Below are positions 10,973 through 23,145 of a stretch of DNA of 64,000 bases, one piece after another. The stretch comes from Phymatolithon calcareum (taxonomy: Eukaryota; Rhodophyta; Florideophyceae; Hapalidiales): contig OZ345362.1 in assembly GCA_977006965.1 (NCBI GenBank), positions 1-64,000 of the forward strand, in the 5' to 3' direction. The position numbers were made by a program, and so were the translations under genes. Each line of letters opens with the position of its first letter. The stretch's first letter is position 1. A model generated the notes under the pieces. That model did not search any database, was not told where the DNA came from, and worked only from the letters and a program-made list of their open reading frames with translations.

Positions 10973-11760
10973 CTGCAGACAATTAGTAAATATTAATTTT
11001 TGGGATAGAGTATACAAAAGAGCACAGTGAACCATCCAATTCCACTGGATGTCTTACTGTCGCATACGAGTTGTACTCGAGTCCTACTGATTGAAGTGTC
11101 CGAGTCCATTCACTTTGTAAGGATTAAGGTGCGCGGTAGGCTACCAGTGCGCTCTAGGTACCCGTTTGAATTCAAAGAGGCATCTAGGGCGCACTGAACT
11201 CCTTAAAAAGGGAATACAATCGGGAACTTCAATCATTTCAACTCGATTACGGCACGTATATGACCGTTCAATGTCACATCTCTTCGCAACTGTCTGACAC
11301 AGTGTATGCAACAACTCACGCGACTTCTTGCAAAAGCCACTATGTCCGTGGCGCTGCTCCGCCGGTTTGTATAGCATACACTATGAAGGTGGGCCACTGA
11401 ATCCGAGATTCGCCACTGTGATTCACGCACATACGCCCTCGACATTGTCGACTTCGCACCCTTTTTCCGATGCCCTTAGCCATCGGGCCCACAAATGCTG
11501 TTAGTCTCCCGCCGTCTACTGTCAAGTTCGTCTTCGAGTCCCTTTGAATTCTTCCAGGTCGTGGCAGCAGAAAAGACTATTTTAAACATGAATTTATTTT
11601 TTCATATTTACCATCATTAAAGTCTCAGACTTTTCTCATTGACCTCACTTCATAATCTTTTCCTACATCACTCAAGAGAACCTTCAGAAGCCCGGCGCAG
11701 CGCATCTCCGGTCTTAGAACGCGGCCATTCGCGGCTATCTCAGCCGCTTCTTTTGAGATA
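10973..11760. other. No gene recognised
   Basis: Only short open frames without recognisable domains are present on either strand. The terminal repeat of the Tnp2-like element may lie here, but I could not pair it with a sequence on the other side. Confidence 0.4.
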
Positions 11761-12212
11761 TGGCTCCGAAGAAGCGCAGAATAGCCTCTCCAGTCGAGGC
11801 TGACCCGTCTCGCGAAAAAGAAAACGTTGCTGAGGAATCACAGTGTACATAAGTATTTAGAGGCATTTCATTTGCAAAGAAGGATCCATTTTTGTTCTCA
11901 CGAGATGATAAATTCCACTTCGATATTCCGCGTTTTTCGAAGCGCCTATTTGTATCCCGCAGAGCTCTCTCTTGCTTTCATCTCCTCCGACTAGACCAGC
12001 TACACGAGACGTCCATACCAACGTGCACACGCAATGAGGTATGTTTGTTTTCTTTCCTCTATTCCAAGGAGGTTTAACGCATATTGCGCTGCTGTTCTAA
12101 CTGATTCTCCATATTTCTTTTGTATATGGACTCACTTGACTCATTTCGAGCACCTTCGCGCAGAATTCACTCGCAGAGCGTCGTTTACATGTGAGTAAGC
12201 GCTTCGTGGAAG
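11761..12212 (+). CDS. Candidate multi-exon gene start with a PKKRR motif (weak)
   Basis: An ATG at 11761 opens MAPKKRRIASPVEAD, a basic nuclear-localisation-like start, and the frame closes within 31 codons. GT-containing donor-like sequence follows. An acceptor-like TTTGCAAAG near 11880 precedes an open stretch (KDPFLFSRDDKFHFDIPRF...) that ends in GAGGTATGT near 12040. A further short segment ends in CATGTGAGTAAG near 12190. Three donor-like sites in series suggest small exons, but no domain is recognised and the exon chain is my inference. It may not be a gene. Confidence 0.22.
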
Positions 12213-15200
12213 GCTCCATTGTTTGCAACTCTGCTCCACACAACAATTTAAGAACGTTGCGCTATGTCTCCATTACAAAGACGTGAAAGGCTGAGCGAAC
12301 TTGGGAGCAAAAATCTTATAAGGTGTCAAGGATCACACCCAAGCTTGACTCCTGAGCATTTGTTGTACACAACCGGAGCGCCTTCTCTTGTCCTCTCCCC
12401 CGTGGTTCTTTTCCTGTGGCAAGAATCACTCTGCGTACAATTTGTCGGTTGTTCTACCGCCACCGAATTGCGCCGCGTTAGCAGATAACGTATCGTTTGC
12501 CGTAAGAGCTGCAAGAGAGATGCGTAACGAAAGATTGTGGCTATTGGAAGTGCTTCTGCTGTTTGGCTCTTTTCAGATTGGAAGGAGTTTGTGACAGGTT
12601 TACTTCCCGTTCGATTTGTCGTCGGGTATAGCATTCACGCAGTATCTTGCTTCCTAGCTATTCCATGGAGTAGGTATTACTTGGGATTGCGAATATTTGT
12701 TTTGTGTCAGAAACTTATGCGTCTTCATTCGGAAGCTGAAGCTGGCGGCCTGAAACACAATAAATCCTCACTATCGCGAGGTGCTCTTTTACAATATTCT
12801 GGTTCACTTAATGTAGAGTCCCAATATGAAAAGACGATGGCTACTTTGGCACCATAGCAACGCTGCGAAGCAACCTTCTGATGAACAATGCAGTCACGGC
12901 GAACATGGCTTGCAGGATTGGTGTAATGATTGTAATGAAAAAAAAGGATCGCTGCACAGAAACAATGTGAAGGAATGAGAAGGTTCCTCTGCTCTCCGTA
13001 GCAATGCTCTGAGAATCATTCTAGGTGCAATTCTGATTGGCGTTTGATGGCGAGTGTGCATCACTGGAGTAATGAAATGTTGACCGTTTTCTTCGTGGGG
13101 CAGGAAACAGGAATTAAATCAATGTTTCCACGATATTATAACTCTAATAATCATTCCGCTTTGATGGCCTCCGATTTTTAAAAGTGATACAAATTCGGAG
13201 CAGATTGATGACATAATCGAATTGAAGTCCCTCCAGTGGTGTGATTTGCATCGATCGAAACCAAGAAAGCTGAAAATTCGTTGCGAATCAAGCATCCAGC
13301 TGGTGCCAGCACAGCTCGAGGGGAACACACGCACGGAATGCGAGGGGTGTGATGACCGTTGAAAAGCAGCAGTGTGCCAATTGTTTACAGTATCATAGAT
13401 CCCGTTCTGGATTACTTACTGCGATTTCTCCACTTTAGCAAACACGAACGCAAATTACAGTAATTACGACACAGCTTTTTCAACGCACTTGATTGACACC
13501 ATGCAGCAACATCAGCCAGCCATTCTACTGTAAATACACACAGCATCCTCCCTCAACCTACAGTATGATACAACATCATTAAATGTGACCTGCCTGCACG
13601 ATACCTATCATACCAGCTTTGCGTGCAGGGTGCCCGCCCGCTCTTGACCTTCTTGTAGCCCATATGCGCGAGCGAGTGAAGTGCACAACTCTAAGATGAG
13701 TTGCTCTGATTTCTCTCACTCACACTTCAGACTAGACTATTCATTATTACATTACTTTATATTTGAACGTTGGTCGTGTTTTATAAAACACAACAAATGT
13801 TTAAGTCACGATCGAAACTGGGCGCGTTTTTTGCTACACAAACACTCCATGAATCTACTGTAGAACGAGCCGCTTCATGCATGCTGGACTACACTTCACA
13901 TCGTAGAGCTGTGCTGTACAATATAGTAATGTGCAGCGTAGTGCACCGGGGAGGGAGGCGTTCGTTCGGACCAGTTCTGTCTCGACGCGCCCGCCCGCCG
14001 TCATGCCAGATCATTTGCATTGTTCTATCTCTATCCCTCAGCTTCCTCAAGACGTGTGCGTTGGACTTCATCCCAGGAGCCGCCGTCGTGTCCCACAAAC
14101 ATTTTCACCACGCTCTTCCTTCCCTTCCCTGGACTTCGCAAAGACGTTGTGGGTTGAGATGGATGGCTCTAAGCGCGGTGCATGAACGCGTAAGTAGGTG
14201 ATGCGCGCGCGAGAGAGGGCTGCTGCATCGAACCACAGCACGACCGTGGTCTGGATCAGCAGCAGGCCACGCGAGCGAGCTTGTCTGTAAGAAGCACAGC
14301 AGCGGCAAGTGCAACAAGAGGTCAACATGGATGGATGGAGGGTTATTAAGGAATATACAGTATTTGGTTTACCGAGTAGAACGTTTTGCGCAACTTCGCA
14401 GTGGACGAGTGAGTAAAACTTTGCATAAAGAATTTCTCCAAGACCGCTGCAAAATTTGACAACGGTTATTTATTTTAAGTTATAGGCAAGAAGCTCACAG
14501 GTTTCACCCAAACACATTACGAATGAATGTTTTCAGGTCCATGTTTCGCTTGTCCAGTCACATTACACAAAATACGTTACCTGCACTTTGCGTTAAAGTA
14601 TGTTTTCCGTTTGCTCCCAATAAAAGCGCCATAGGCGATGCAATCATGTTCATGCAAGAGTGCTTTGCCTTTAAGGAGACCAGCTGAACGCAGTGGATCG
14701 ACTAGGAACGCAAAGAAAGGCATGCTCTCGGATGCATATTCTGTGATTAATAGACAGACAGCGTTAGGAAAATCCAGTATTTATCTTTCCAGGGTATAGA
14801 CCCCGATGCGCTCCCGCCGTCTAGAGTCCCTCACCTTGCCGTAGGATTGCTGATGGGCTTTTCCACACTCTCGCAGAGATGTTGAGGCAAAGGACACCTA
14901 CACAGGACGCTTGTGACTTTTAGCTAGGGGCTTGCAAGTTATTACTGTAGGTTTTCGGACGGACTCACTAAATTCTTCTGGTACGGTTGCAAAGGGTGTA
15001 GTCGCAGCGTACGGGAAGAATTTCGTTTCGTTTACATAGCTTCAAGATTGTTAGAATTCCTACAGTAGCTTTCTGCATCATTTCAACAGCTCTAAGGCTA
15101 CGAATATCTTTTGACATTTCTTTTCGTAAAAGTTCTGCATGGACTCCGTTTTGTGCTTACGATGGTGCGCACGTCCTAATCCATCGACACTCTGTTGAAG

Positions 15201-18011
15201 CGGAAGCCCAGCGCCCTTTCCAAGTAAATAAATTCAGAGAGGAGAGGGCCAAGATATAAATTACTGTACTGCGTTCAGCGAGCTTTGCTAATGTTATTGG
15301 AGAACAATGGGATAAAGTTTACAATACGGTTATTGAGAAGAGCACGAGTGAGTGGGTTCTTCATTGGCGTCTTCTTCTGCAGGAGTCCAGGCATGGCGCT
15401 CGCTGTGCAAACGGTAGCCATGAGAGCCATGGAGAAGAGCATTAAAAATTCATTGCTACGTGGATACGGCAGAAAAGATTGTAGAAGGAAAATGGGCATT
15501 GGGATGAGTCGGTCGGTCACCGGAAGCAAGGGGATCTACGAGGAATAACACGGATGCGTAGAACTCTAATCGAAGTCTTCCTGGACGAGAAGAATCTCTA
15601 AGACCAGCTGCTGCTTATGAGTGCAATGTCAGAATATCTATCTGTTAGGGTTGAGAATTTTTCGTAAAGGCACAGGCAGATATAGGGAGGACATACTGTA
15701 GTTTCAATGCAAACGATTTCGGAGGGTAGTTGAGCTACTACTCATCACAAGTCAAACTTCTTCACAAGGAAGAGAAAGAGTTAGCAGGGGACCAATAACT
15801 ACAATAAGCCGCTATCAGCCTTTAGTGTGAAGCAGAGCAATAAAAGCATCTGCAGACGATTGAGAAACTCTTTGCCATACCATGGGCAGGGCCATGAGCG
15901 CGGTCTTTCTTGGGTGAGTGTGTTTCATTGTGGGTGTGACACGATCTGCGCGATACCAAAGCCTACCTACCTACCTACCTACCTCTGGACGCCTGTTGTA
16001 CGAAGCATCCATCCATTGAATGACATAAATTGAATTAAATTCTGTATGTTGTGCCTGCCATATGCAAGACAAGGCAAAGAATTACATGTAAGAGTGTCGC
16101 TCGCTCGGTGAGGCACGGTTGGTAGCTTAGTCCCCCTCTCCCGAAACAGTAAGTTGCCAGCGAATAACGCAGTCAAGTAAGTTCGAGTGCTTTTTAATTC
16201 AAAATATAGAAACATTCTACTGTAACCAGTCCTTGCTTGAAGACTGTAATGACTTCCCGTATGATAACCACAACATCCACGAAAGGGGATACGATCTGAC
16301 CTGACCCAAGCCTGCCTGTCAATCCTCTTATCACACTTGTCCGACCGAAACAGTCAGATTCAAAGAAAGAATGAGATCGGATCAACAACTATGAAACAGT
16401 ACCTTCTGCATCTCCTCACCTCCGCGAACTTACAGTATGCAGCTTGGTAACTTTAACTGTCCGGACAAGCAACTACAGTACAGTACAGTATGAGCTTGGT
16501 CTCAAATATATTCGCATTCATTCAGAGGCTTCTCATGGGGCTCCCGAGTCTCAATGCCGTCAAGCACAACGACTCTTCGTGTCTGCAGGGTTTGTCGCCA
16601 GCCAGCAGTATCATATTTGCCAGCAGAAAACGGTCCAACGAAATGCCGAAGACATACATCATGTATCGCAGTATGATACAGAGATGTTTTCTGGGCGTCT
16701 CCTGCGTGTTGCGCCTATCATACAGAGGGAATCAAGCGATCTCCAATTTTTCAATGATTGCTGCAGCAGCAATGACCGGGATACACCGGCATGCACCGGC
16801 ATGCAACCTGGATTGGCACAAGTCGTTTGACAACACAGAGTGAGAAGTATGATACCCCTTTCGGACACTCGACTCCTTGTTCTCGAGGTGGCAGGCACTC
16901 CAGCACGGGCGACTGTTACCGCGACTACGGATTAAGTGGGCGAAAAGTCGCTTATTTCATCAAGTGTAGGAAGATAGGTAGGGGTGGATTAAAACACCCG
17001 TGGTAATGATTGTTACTGCCTTTGGTATCTGATTGACCTCGGTGCTTATGTTTGGCACGTCCATTGTTTACAATTGAATTGCAATTGTCTCCATGAACTA
17101 GGCTGGCACCAGTGACCACCGTCGAAATGGCAAAGAATTGGAGAGTCATGAATGAGTCAAGAGACAAACACCATTTTGGGCTTCTCTAGCACTTAGAGGA
17201 CGTTGGACTTACTCTTGTGCGGCAACGCGAAGGCAGCGACTGTCACGACGGAGTACAAATAGGTTCTTGATACATAGTGGAAATCCTCTCGCCGTACTCA
17301 ATTTGGGCCTTTGCATTTAGAAGCTTCGTTTACTAAGATCACTTCAGTAGAACAGAATCCATTAGGCTGCCAAAAAAAACAAGCCAAGTCATTCAAAGCG
17401 TACACCTTCCCCCCGGAAAACTCTGCCGCCAAATAATGGTCGAAGCCTTCGCCCATCATCCGAACGAAGCTGAGTGCATTCATCTATGCCGCTCGCTGAC
17501 ATCGCGAATGGTACTTCCGGGAACGAAATAGTTTTCCGAAACTGCATCGCTTCCAGGAGCCCGCAACCCCGCCACGAACACTTCGAGTGTTACTTACGGT
17601 CCCTTGCAAATCCATTAAGCTCATACCTTCGTCCCGTAACAAGATTCATGAAGTATGGTGCAGGCCGCGAGTATCATTCTCAGACGTGCCGACAAGTTGC
17701 AAACGATACAGTAGAGCAAAATTCAGAAAAAAATCTTCGCTAGTTCAAAAGGACACTTTTAGAAAACTAAAAGCATGTCCCCCTTTAACCCAACTTTCGG
17801 CGCGGCTTCGTCTTAACAAATCCTCGGCAGTTCGAACGATCATTCCATCCAATCCGACCTCCGGATACCAATCTCAGCAGCGTTTACTGCGTGCATCGCT
17901 GTTGTCAGAATACGGAGGAAACAGACGAGCAATGCTGTCGCAATAGTCCTGCAGCCCGACTAGCGATGGAAATGTCAGAAACCAAGATGGACAATGCGAC
18001 TCGACCTTATC
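12213..18011. other. Gene-poor interval
   Basis: Scattered open frames of 60-143 codons on both strands show no recognisable domain, and none has homologues elsewhere in the window. The interval holds small tetranucleotide runs (CTAC near 15964-15982, GGAT near 14329). It has a high density of TACAGTA/TACTGTA words, including a triple overlapping run at about 16474-16490. Confidence 0.5.
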
Positions 18012-19320
18012 TCACGACATGTGAGTAGCTGTTTCTCGTTCCACCGCCCCGCTGGGATTAAGTCTGCCTCGCTCAATCACGCACTCCCCAACCTGCACCG
18101 CAATTCCACCTTGCAACCGTGCAACCGCGGGAGCGCCGCTTGCGCCTGTCACCCGTTGGGAAAATCTGACCATGTCAACCAAACATTGAACTTCCTGACC
18201 ATCAATCGTCTCCACAGTCCTGTGCAAAAGTTCCTCATAATCCGCAGGCGTAACAGAAACCACCACCACAACATGTCTTCGACCCCTTCCACCTTCCGGT
18301 GTTGTCAAAGCAACTCTTAAAAGGTCCGGTGGACATTTTTCGTGCAATTCCATCCCCATCGCCCCAGGTATTCAAAAGATAACACCATAAACACAAATCC
18401 GTTTTCACTTACCGCCACTCTCCCGGGAGCCCATCCCACAGCCACCAAGCACAACGCTCACATCCCTGATACCGCTCCCAGGTCGCCAAAGCGTGACACG
18501 TGCCGCATATCCCGGTGCATGACGCGCCAGAATTCCTGAAAACAAACTCTCGGTCGATACCGCTGCCCCGTCAACCGCGCACACAACGTTGCCGTCTCGC
18601 AATCCATAGTGTTCTCCACCGCCCGCGACATGCACACCATCCACATTATCTGGCAAGCCAGACCCAGCACGCACGAACGGCAGCGCCAGTGCCCGCACCC
18701 GGAGTCCCGGTCATGTGCCCAATCTGACAACGCGTGTCGAATCCTCGACCGCTCTTCGCAACAGCGCCACAGGCACAACAAAAGCGTACTCCTCATCGCT
18801 GACACGCGCGGCAGTGGCTGCAAACATGCCGACGACATTACCGCCGCGCGCGTCGTACAGCGGCGAGCCAGAGTGGCCCGGACCGAGCGCGGTGTGCCTA
18901 TTGGAGACTACGAGCGCAGGAAGCATGGCCCCCGTCTGATACAATCTGTCGCGTACGCCTATAAACCGCATTGCATTGCGCCGCTTTCGCGAGCGCTGCG
19001 AGCCTCGCGAGGGGAACGGAAGCACATTGCGAGCGGTATCGACAAGGCTCAGGGGCTGTGACGTGACGGTGACGGCCAGCGGCGAGCAGACAAGCATGGC
19101 GATATCTGCTGCGCGGCAGACGCTGAGGAGATGAGCGCGGTGACTGGCGATGATGATTTTCGATGCATGCATGCGCCACGAGGTGGAACCAAGTCAGGAA
19201 GTGACCTGGTGTTACACAGAAGGCTGCGCCGTAGAGTTTTATGCCGTCCCAAAGAGACAACTCGACTTGATATGCGTGTTGTGCGTATGCGCGAGCGCTC
19301 GTCGCATTGCGAGGGCCCAT
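18012..19320 (-). pseudogene. HtrA/Deg-like serine protease with PDZ region, frame-disrupted
   Basis: A trypsin-like domain begins after an ATG at 19320. The catalytic His is in FLTWFHLVAHA, the Asp in ADIAMLVC, and the Ser in GPGHSGSPLYD, so all three catalytic residues are visible. A PDZ-like segment follows (LRDGNVVCAVDGAAVS). After a probable 99-nt intron comes a second PDZ-like or tail segment (TPADYEELLHRTVETIDGQE). Proteins of this class degrade damaged or misfolded proteins. Two lesions are seen: a 4-nt tandem ATGC duplication near 19160 shifts the frame between His and Asp, and one in-frame TGA lies at 18711-18713 between the protease and PDZ parts. No signal or transit peptide is obvious. 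A diverged partial copy lies at 5.1-5.7 kb. Confidence 0.65.
18314..18412 (-). other. Probable spliceosomal intron in the HtrA-like gene
   Basis: On the minus strand a GTAAGT donor follows the codons for RESG, and an AG acceptor lies 99 nt downstream in CTTTTAAGAG. Removing it joins RESG to VALTTPEGG in frame (phase 1) and removes an in-frame TGA. The acceptor side is conserved in the 5.1-kb paralogue. This is the best-supported intron in the window. Confidence 0.5.
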
Positions 19321-19555
19321 GGTGCACAATTTCACATTGTAGTTCGTGCGATTCGGAAGGCGGGAAGGAGACAATGCAAAAGCCAAATCGCATGGATTGC
19401 CATTACAGTACCGGAATGAATGCGGGCGGTGCTGCAACATATCATACAGTATGTCCTTCTTGATCAATACAGTACTGTAGTGGATCAATATTTGGTTACA
19501 CGTGGCATAGCGGATGAGAAAGACTGCTTGAACGAGCGAACGAGTCTGTTTTCAC

Positions 19556-20007
19556 CGGGTGTTAAGGAAGGTGTATACGCGCAATGGTGAACTTGGGTAC
19601 CTTTTACAAGATGGTGCAGACGGTTTTACCTCAGACCCTGTTCGCGAAGTGGAAATATACACACGAGCAATCGAAGAAGGTGTAGACGTACTTGCAATGA
19701 ACAACTTGGGGGGTTGCTAGACGGCGTGCCGGACAATGAAGTTTACGCCCTGGTGCTGTACACTCGTGCAATCAAGGAGGGTATACATGCAGTAGCCATC
19801 ATCAACCTGGGACGCATGTTGCAACATGGGAAAACATGTGCCCCAGCTATCGTAACTCAATCCGTTGAATTGTTTGAAAGAGTGATCGAAAAATGCGAAA
19901 ATGTAGACGCCATGATCATATTTGGCCGATTGCTGGAAAAAGGCAGTCATGCAGTACCTGCAGATATTCCCCGTGCAATTCGGCTATACACACTCTCCAT
20001 TGACTAA
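19556..20007 (+). pseudogene. Sel1-like repeat protein relic
   Basis: About four Sel1-type repeats of 36-40 residues can be read if two small frame breaks near 19600 and 19710 are allowed. The recurring pattern is NLG.LL.DG ... V.LYTRAI..G...A. Examples are VEIYTRAIEEGVDVLAMNNLG, shortened here to its conserved core YTRAIEEG, and YTRAIKEGIHAVAIINLG. The last 97 codons (from 19714) are open and end at 20007. Sel1 repeats are alpha-helical scaffolds related to TPRs that mediate protein-protein contacts. With the breaks it looks like a decayed member of a repeat-protein family. Confidence 0.6.
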
Positions 20008-20164
20008 TCTGCGCATGCGAATGTAGTGCAATGCAGATGGCAAAAACACCACACAAACAAGAAGGATGAGGACGAACAGAATGAAAGGGAGTATTGGTTT
20101 TTGTGGCAGAGCTCGTACGTGCGTCACGATCGTAGGACGAGAAAGTCCTGGTGTCCGTGAGGCC

Positions 20165-20309
20165 GTCGCCTCGAAGGCGGAATGGATGATCACGTCGCCT
20201 CGAAGGCGGAATGGATAGTCACGTCGCCTCGAAGGCGGAATGGATGATCGCGTCGCCTCTGAGGCGGAATGGATGATAACTTCGCCTCGGAGGCGGAATG
20301 GATAGGGTC
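20165..20309. repeat. 29-bp minisatellite, five units
   Basis: Units start at 20165, 20194, 20223, 20252 and 20281. Each contains the self-complementary core CGCCTCGAAGGCGG or a close variant followed by AATGGAT. There are no spacers, so this is a minisatellite and not a CRISPR array. Confidence 0.95.
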
Positions 20310-20849
20310 GTCCCTGCGAAAGCGGAAAGAAACGAAGCAGAAAAAACGTCGCTTGGATGGCGGGATGGAAGAACTGTCGGGATCCTTGAACGTTCTGTGT
20401 CGGGATCGTGCGGCGAATGGCTCAACGCCCCTGGCTTGGGGTAGCAAGAGAGACGCACGCACAAAGGTCAGATAGATGAGGTTTTTCCCCGTGCGCGAAC
20501 GCGAATGCAACGTTGTGAGTTGCACGATACGGCTGCACGAAGATGCGGTGAGGGATGTGGATGGGGAACATCCACTCGAAGTGCCAACGGGTCGAGCTAG
20601 CGATGGATGCGAGCGCAAACCCAAACAGTTGAGTCTACGAGCGGGATTCACCGCCCTCTTTACTTTCGGTCGGCGTCGTCGTGGTTTATAACCACTCGAG
20701 GTGATCTCTAAGCTATCTTACAGTGCATGCGAGACAACGTGTACTACTGGTCCATAAGGGATCACGATACTAACTCGCGAGTCATTTCCAGACCAATGGG
20801 ATGGAAGAAATGCACAGGCGTCGGTCGCGAGAAAAGGAAGGCGTCCCCA

Positions 20850-20999
20850 CCATCTGGCGGTAGCACTGCAATACCGGTGGGCGCGACAGCGAACGCGATG
20901 GTCAACTTGGAAGTGCTACTAAGAAGTGGAGAAGAGCACGTTATAGCAGATCCGACGCGGGCTATGCAATTGATGACAAAAGCCTACTCTAATATGTAG
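20850..20999 (+). pseudogene. Isolated Sel1-repeat fragment
   Basis: The end of an open frame reads ANAMVNLEVLLRSGEE followed by DPTRAMQLMTKAY and then a stop. This is one Sel1 repeat matching those at 19.6-20.0 kb. The upstream part of the frame has no repeat character. It is probably a leftover of the same gene family or of the same, now interrupted, gene. Confidence 0.45.
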
Positions 21000-21106
21000 A
21001 CCATATTTAAATTTTGCACCATAAAAAGAATTGTAAACTATTCTGAAATGCACATTCTGAAACCTCATTCCGGAAGTAGCTTTTTTTTAATTTAGCTTCG
21101 AATTAT

Positions 21107-21140
21107 AAGAAAGAGCTCGATTATAATCGAACTCTTTCTT
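21107..21140. repeat. 34-bp palindrome followed by a T-rich run
   Basis: AAGAAAGAGCTCGATTATAA continues into its complement with one mismatched pair, followed by TTCTTTTTTTT on the plus strand. It could act as a transcript-end hairpin or be chance; nothing nearby decides this. Confidence 0.8.
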
Positions 21141-21667
21141 TTCTTTTTTTTGAATCTGGAATTTATTAAACGATCTCAGAAGCATTAATGAGACTACAAA
21201 GGATATGTGTTTCAGCGGCTACTCTCTTGGACACTCTCTTGTAGCTTCGATCATCTACCCAAAAAAAACCCTCTCCCGGAAAAGGGGCGGAGGGAAAAGC
21301 TTGGAGTGCACTGGTCAGATTTCCTATGTAGCTCAGTGTCGCAGCTCAATTAACTCCTTGTCTGTTCCATGTCGCCATAAAAGACAATAGTGAAGAAGAG
21401 TAGCTTGTCTAGAGCTTTTTAGTGATTTAATCTTCTCCTCTTAGTTTAGTTGATATCTGCCGAGCTATTCTTCGACGTGAATCATGACGGTTTGTACAGA
21501 ATCATTGAACTTTTCTGTGAGAAGTGATCTCCTCATTTGGGGCGAACCGCCCGAATGCCCACATTACGGCTAATTGGGGATATATGTTGATTTATTTTAA
21601 AAGCTCCCAAAGCCTCAAATGTTTTGAGTAACAGGACAGCTTTTCGCTGTTTTCGATACTCATCTCT

Positions 21668-21960
21668 CTACTCTCCTTCTAATATCTCCTTGGTTCGAAT
21701 TTCTATCCCTGTGAGGGCCCGAGTAAGTCTTTTGCATTCATATTCCATTTCTTGGTCCATCTTCATAGACCGTAGTTGGCGGTGCCGTGTTTTCTGGAGT
21801 CTGATGAACGCTGGAGTGGACCGGGGCAAATCGTACGAAATGTTCCGCTTTCTGATGGACTCCAAAATGTCTCCTTCTTTGAAGAGCAAGTTCCGCAACG
21901 ATTTTGATGAAAATCACTGCTTGAGGAAAGGCAGTGCCGTCTCGAAGACGTCATAATGTA
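21668..21960 (-). mobile_element. Possible LINE C-terminal fragment
   Basis: A minus-strand open frame of 76 codons (RNISYDLPRSTPAFIRLQKT ... EILEGE) is charged and helical. It resembles in style the C-terminal tail of the LINE at 47.2-48.3 kb, and another LINE fragment starts immediately to its right on the opposite strand. The assignment is weak. Confidence 0.3.
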
Positions 21961-21994
21961 ACATTCCCGATATGTCTCGACGGTTCCTCCACGC

Positions 21995-22434
21995 CTCTTT
22001 CTTCGATTGGGACGACCAGAAGGCTCTTTTACTTTGATCTAGCTCGTTCCAGCATTCTAAGTGAGGACGGCACATCACGGGGCTTCATCGAACTATACGA
22101 TTATGAAGACCTTCTACAAACCCTTCTGAAAGCCAAGGAGGGAGCTGTCACGAAAAAGAGGAGGAGAGAAGAAATAATTAAGGTATGGGAAAAGGAAGAA
22201 GAAATCAGATCAATGAAGATTGCTACTGAAGGCAAGCTACCAGGTATCCTTTACATAGGAGAAAGAACAACACGTTTAAGGTGCCTAAGGTTGACATTCA
22301 ACCGAGCAACCCTTTGGAGGAAATCAGTGTTCGGTGCCTACTGCGGGATCACCGCGTTGATCGAAATAGCCGCCTTACAACGTACTCTATTTTTTGTGTT
22401 CTTGTTTCTCAGCTATCAGACGTTTTCTGGATGA
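21995..22434 (+). mobile_element. LINE reverse-transcriptase ORF, C-terminal fragment
   Basis: The end of a non-LTR ORF. EGAVTKKRRREEIIKVWEKE and LRCLRLTFNRATLWRKS match, almost residue for residue, the terminus of the copy on the minus strand at 40.4-41.4 kb (EGSVTKKKRREETMNVWEKE, LRCLRLTFNRAPLWRKS). No polymerase motif remains. It is 5'-truncated near 21990. Confidence 0.75.
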
Positions 22435-22704
22435 ATCATGAACCGGAGTAGTTGATTCTGTCTTTTCGCGTTATTAGAGATCGCCTTCGCGTGGCTGAAA
22501 AACCCTGAATGAAAGGAAAGTGAATACAGAAAAGTAGCCACATGGAAAAAGGTACAAGGATGTTTTGAAGAAAGAATGGTAAGTGTACTGATCGCCTCTA
22601 TCTGTTGATCGGCCGTTTGCTGCTTGATATATGATGACAAGATGCGCAATCTATGCTTCTCGTCTGCGGGCGACTGCGTGAAATCGCATGCTCCACGCAC
22701 GTGT

Positions 22705-22995
22705 GATATTGGCTCTTTTCTACTATTTGTTGTTTTGCAATATTGGCTGCTTTCTTCTACTTCTTGTTGATATAATATTGGTTCTTTTCTTCTACTTCTT
22801 GTTGATATAATATTGGTTGTTTTCCACTATTTGTTGTTGATATAATAGTGATATTTTTTTCCAATTTGTTGTTGATACAATATTGGTTGTTTTCTACTAT
22901 TTGTTGTTGATACAATATTGGTTGTTTTCTACTATTTGTTGTTCATACAATATTGGTTCTGCTCTACGTTTTGTTTTTTATGTCATATTGGTTCT
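22705..22995. repeat. 35-bp AT-rich minisatellite, about eight units
   Basis: The unit consensus is AATATTGGTTGTTTTCTACT followed by ATTTGTTGTTGATAC. Exact 35-bp spacing is seen at 22879, 22914 and 22949, and the outer units are diverged. Confidence 0.9.
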
Positions 22996-23145
22996 TTTCT
23001 CTCCCTTATTTTCTGTTGAATGTACGCACCATGATTTAATTATTACATTTAGAGGTTATGGCAAAACTTGCAGGAAGTGTTATGATACGGGTTTTCAATT
23101 TCAGATTAAAATTTGAAACTCGCTGATAAAGCCAGAGATTGAAAC

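Noticed and set aside
20165-20309. 29-bp palindromic repeats resembling a CRISPR array
   Set aside because: The units are directly head to tail with no spacers, in eukaryotic DNA.
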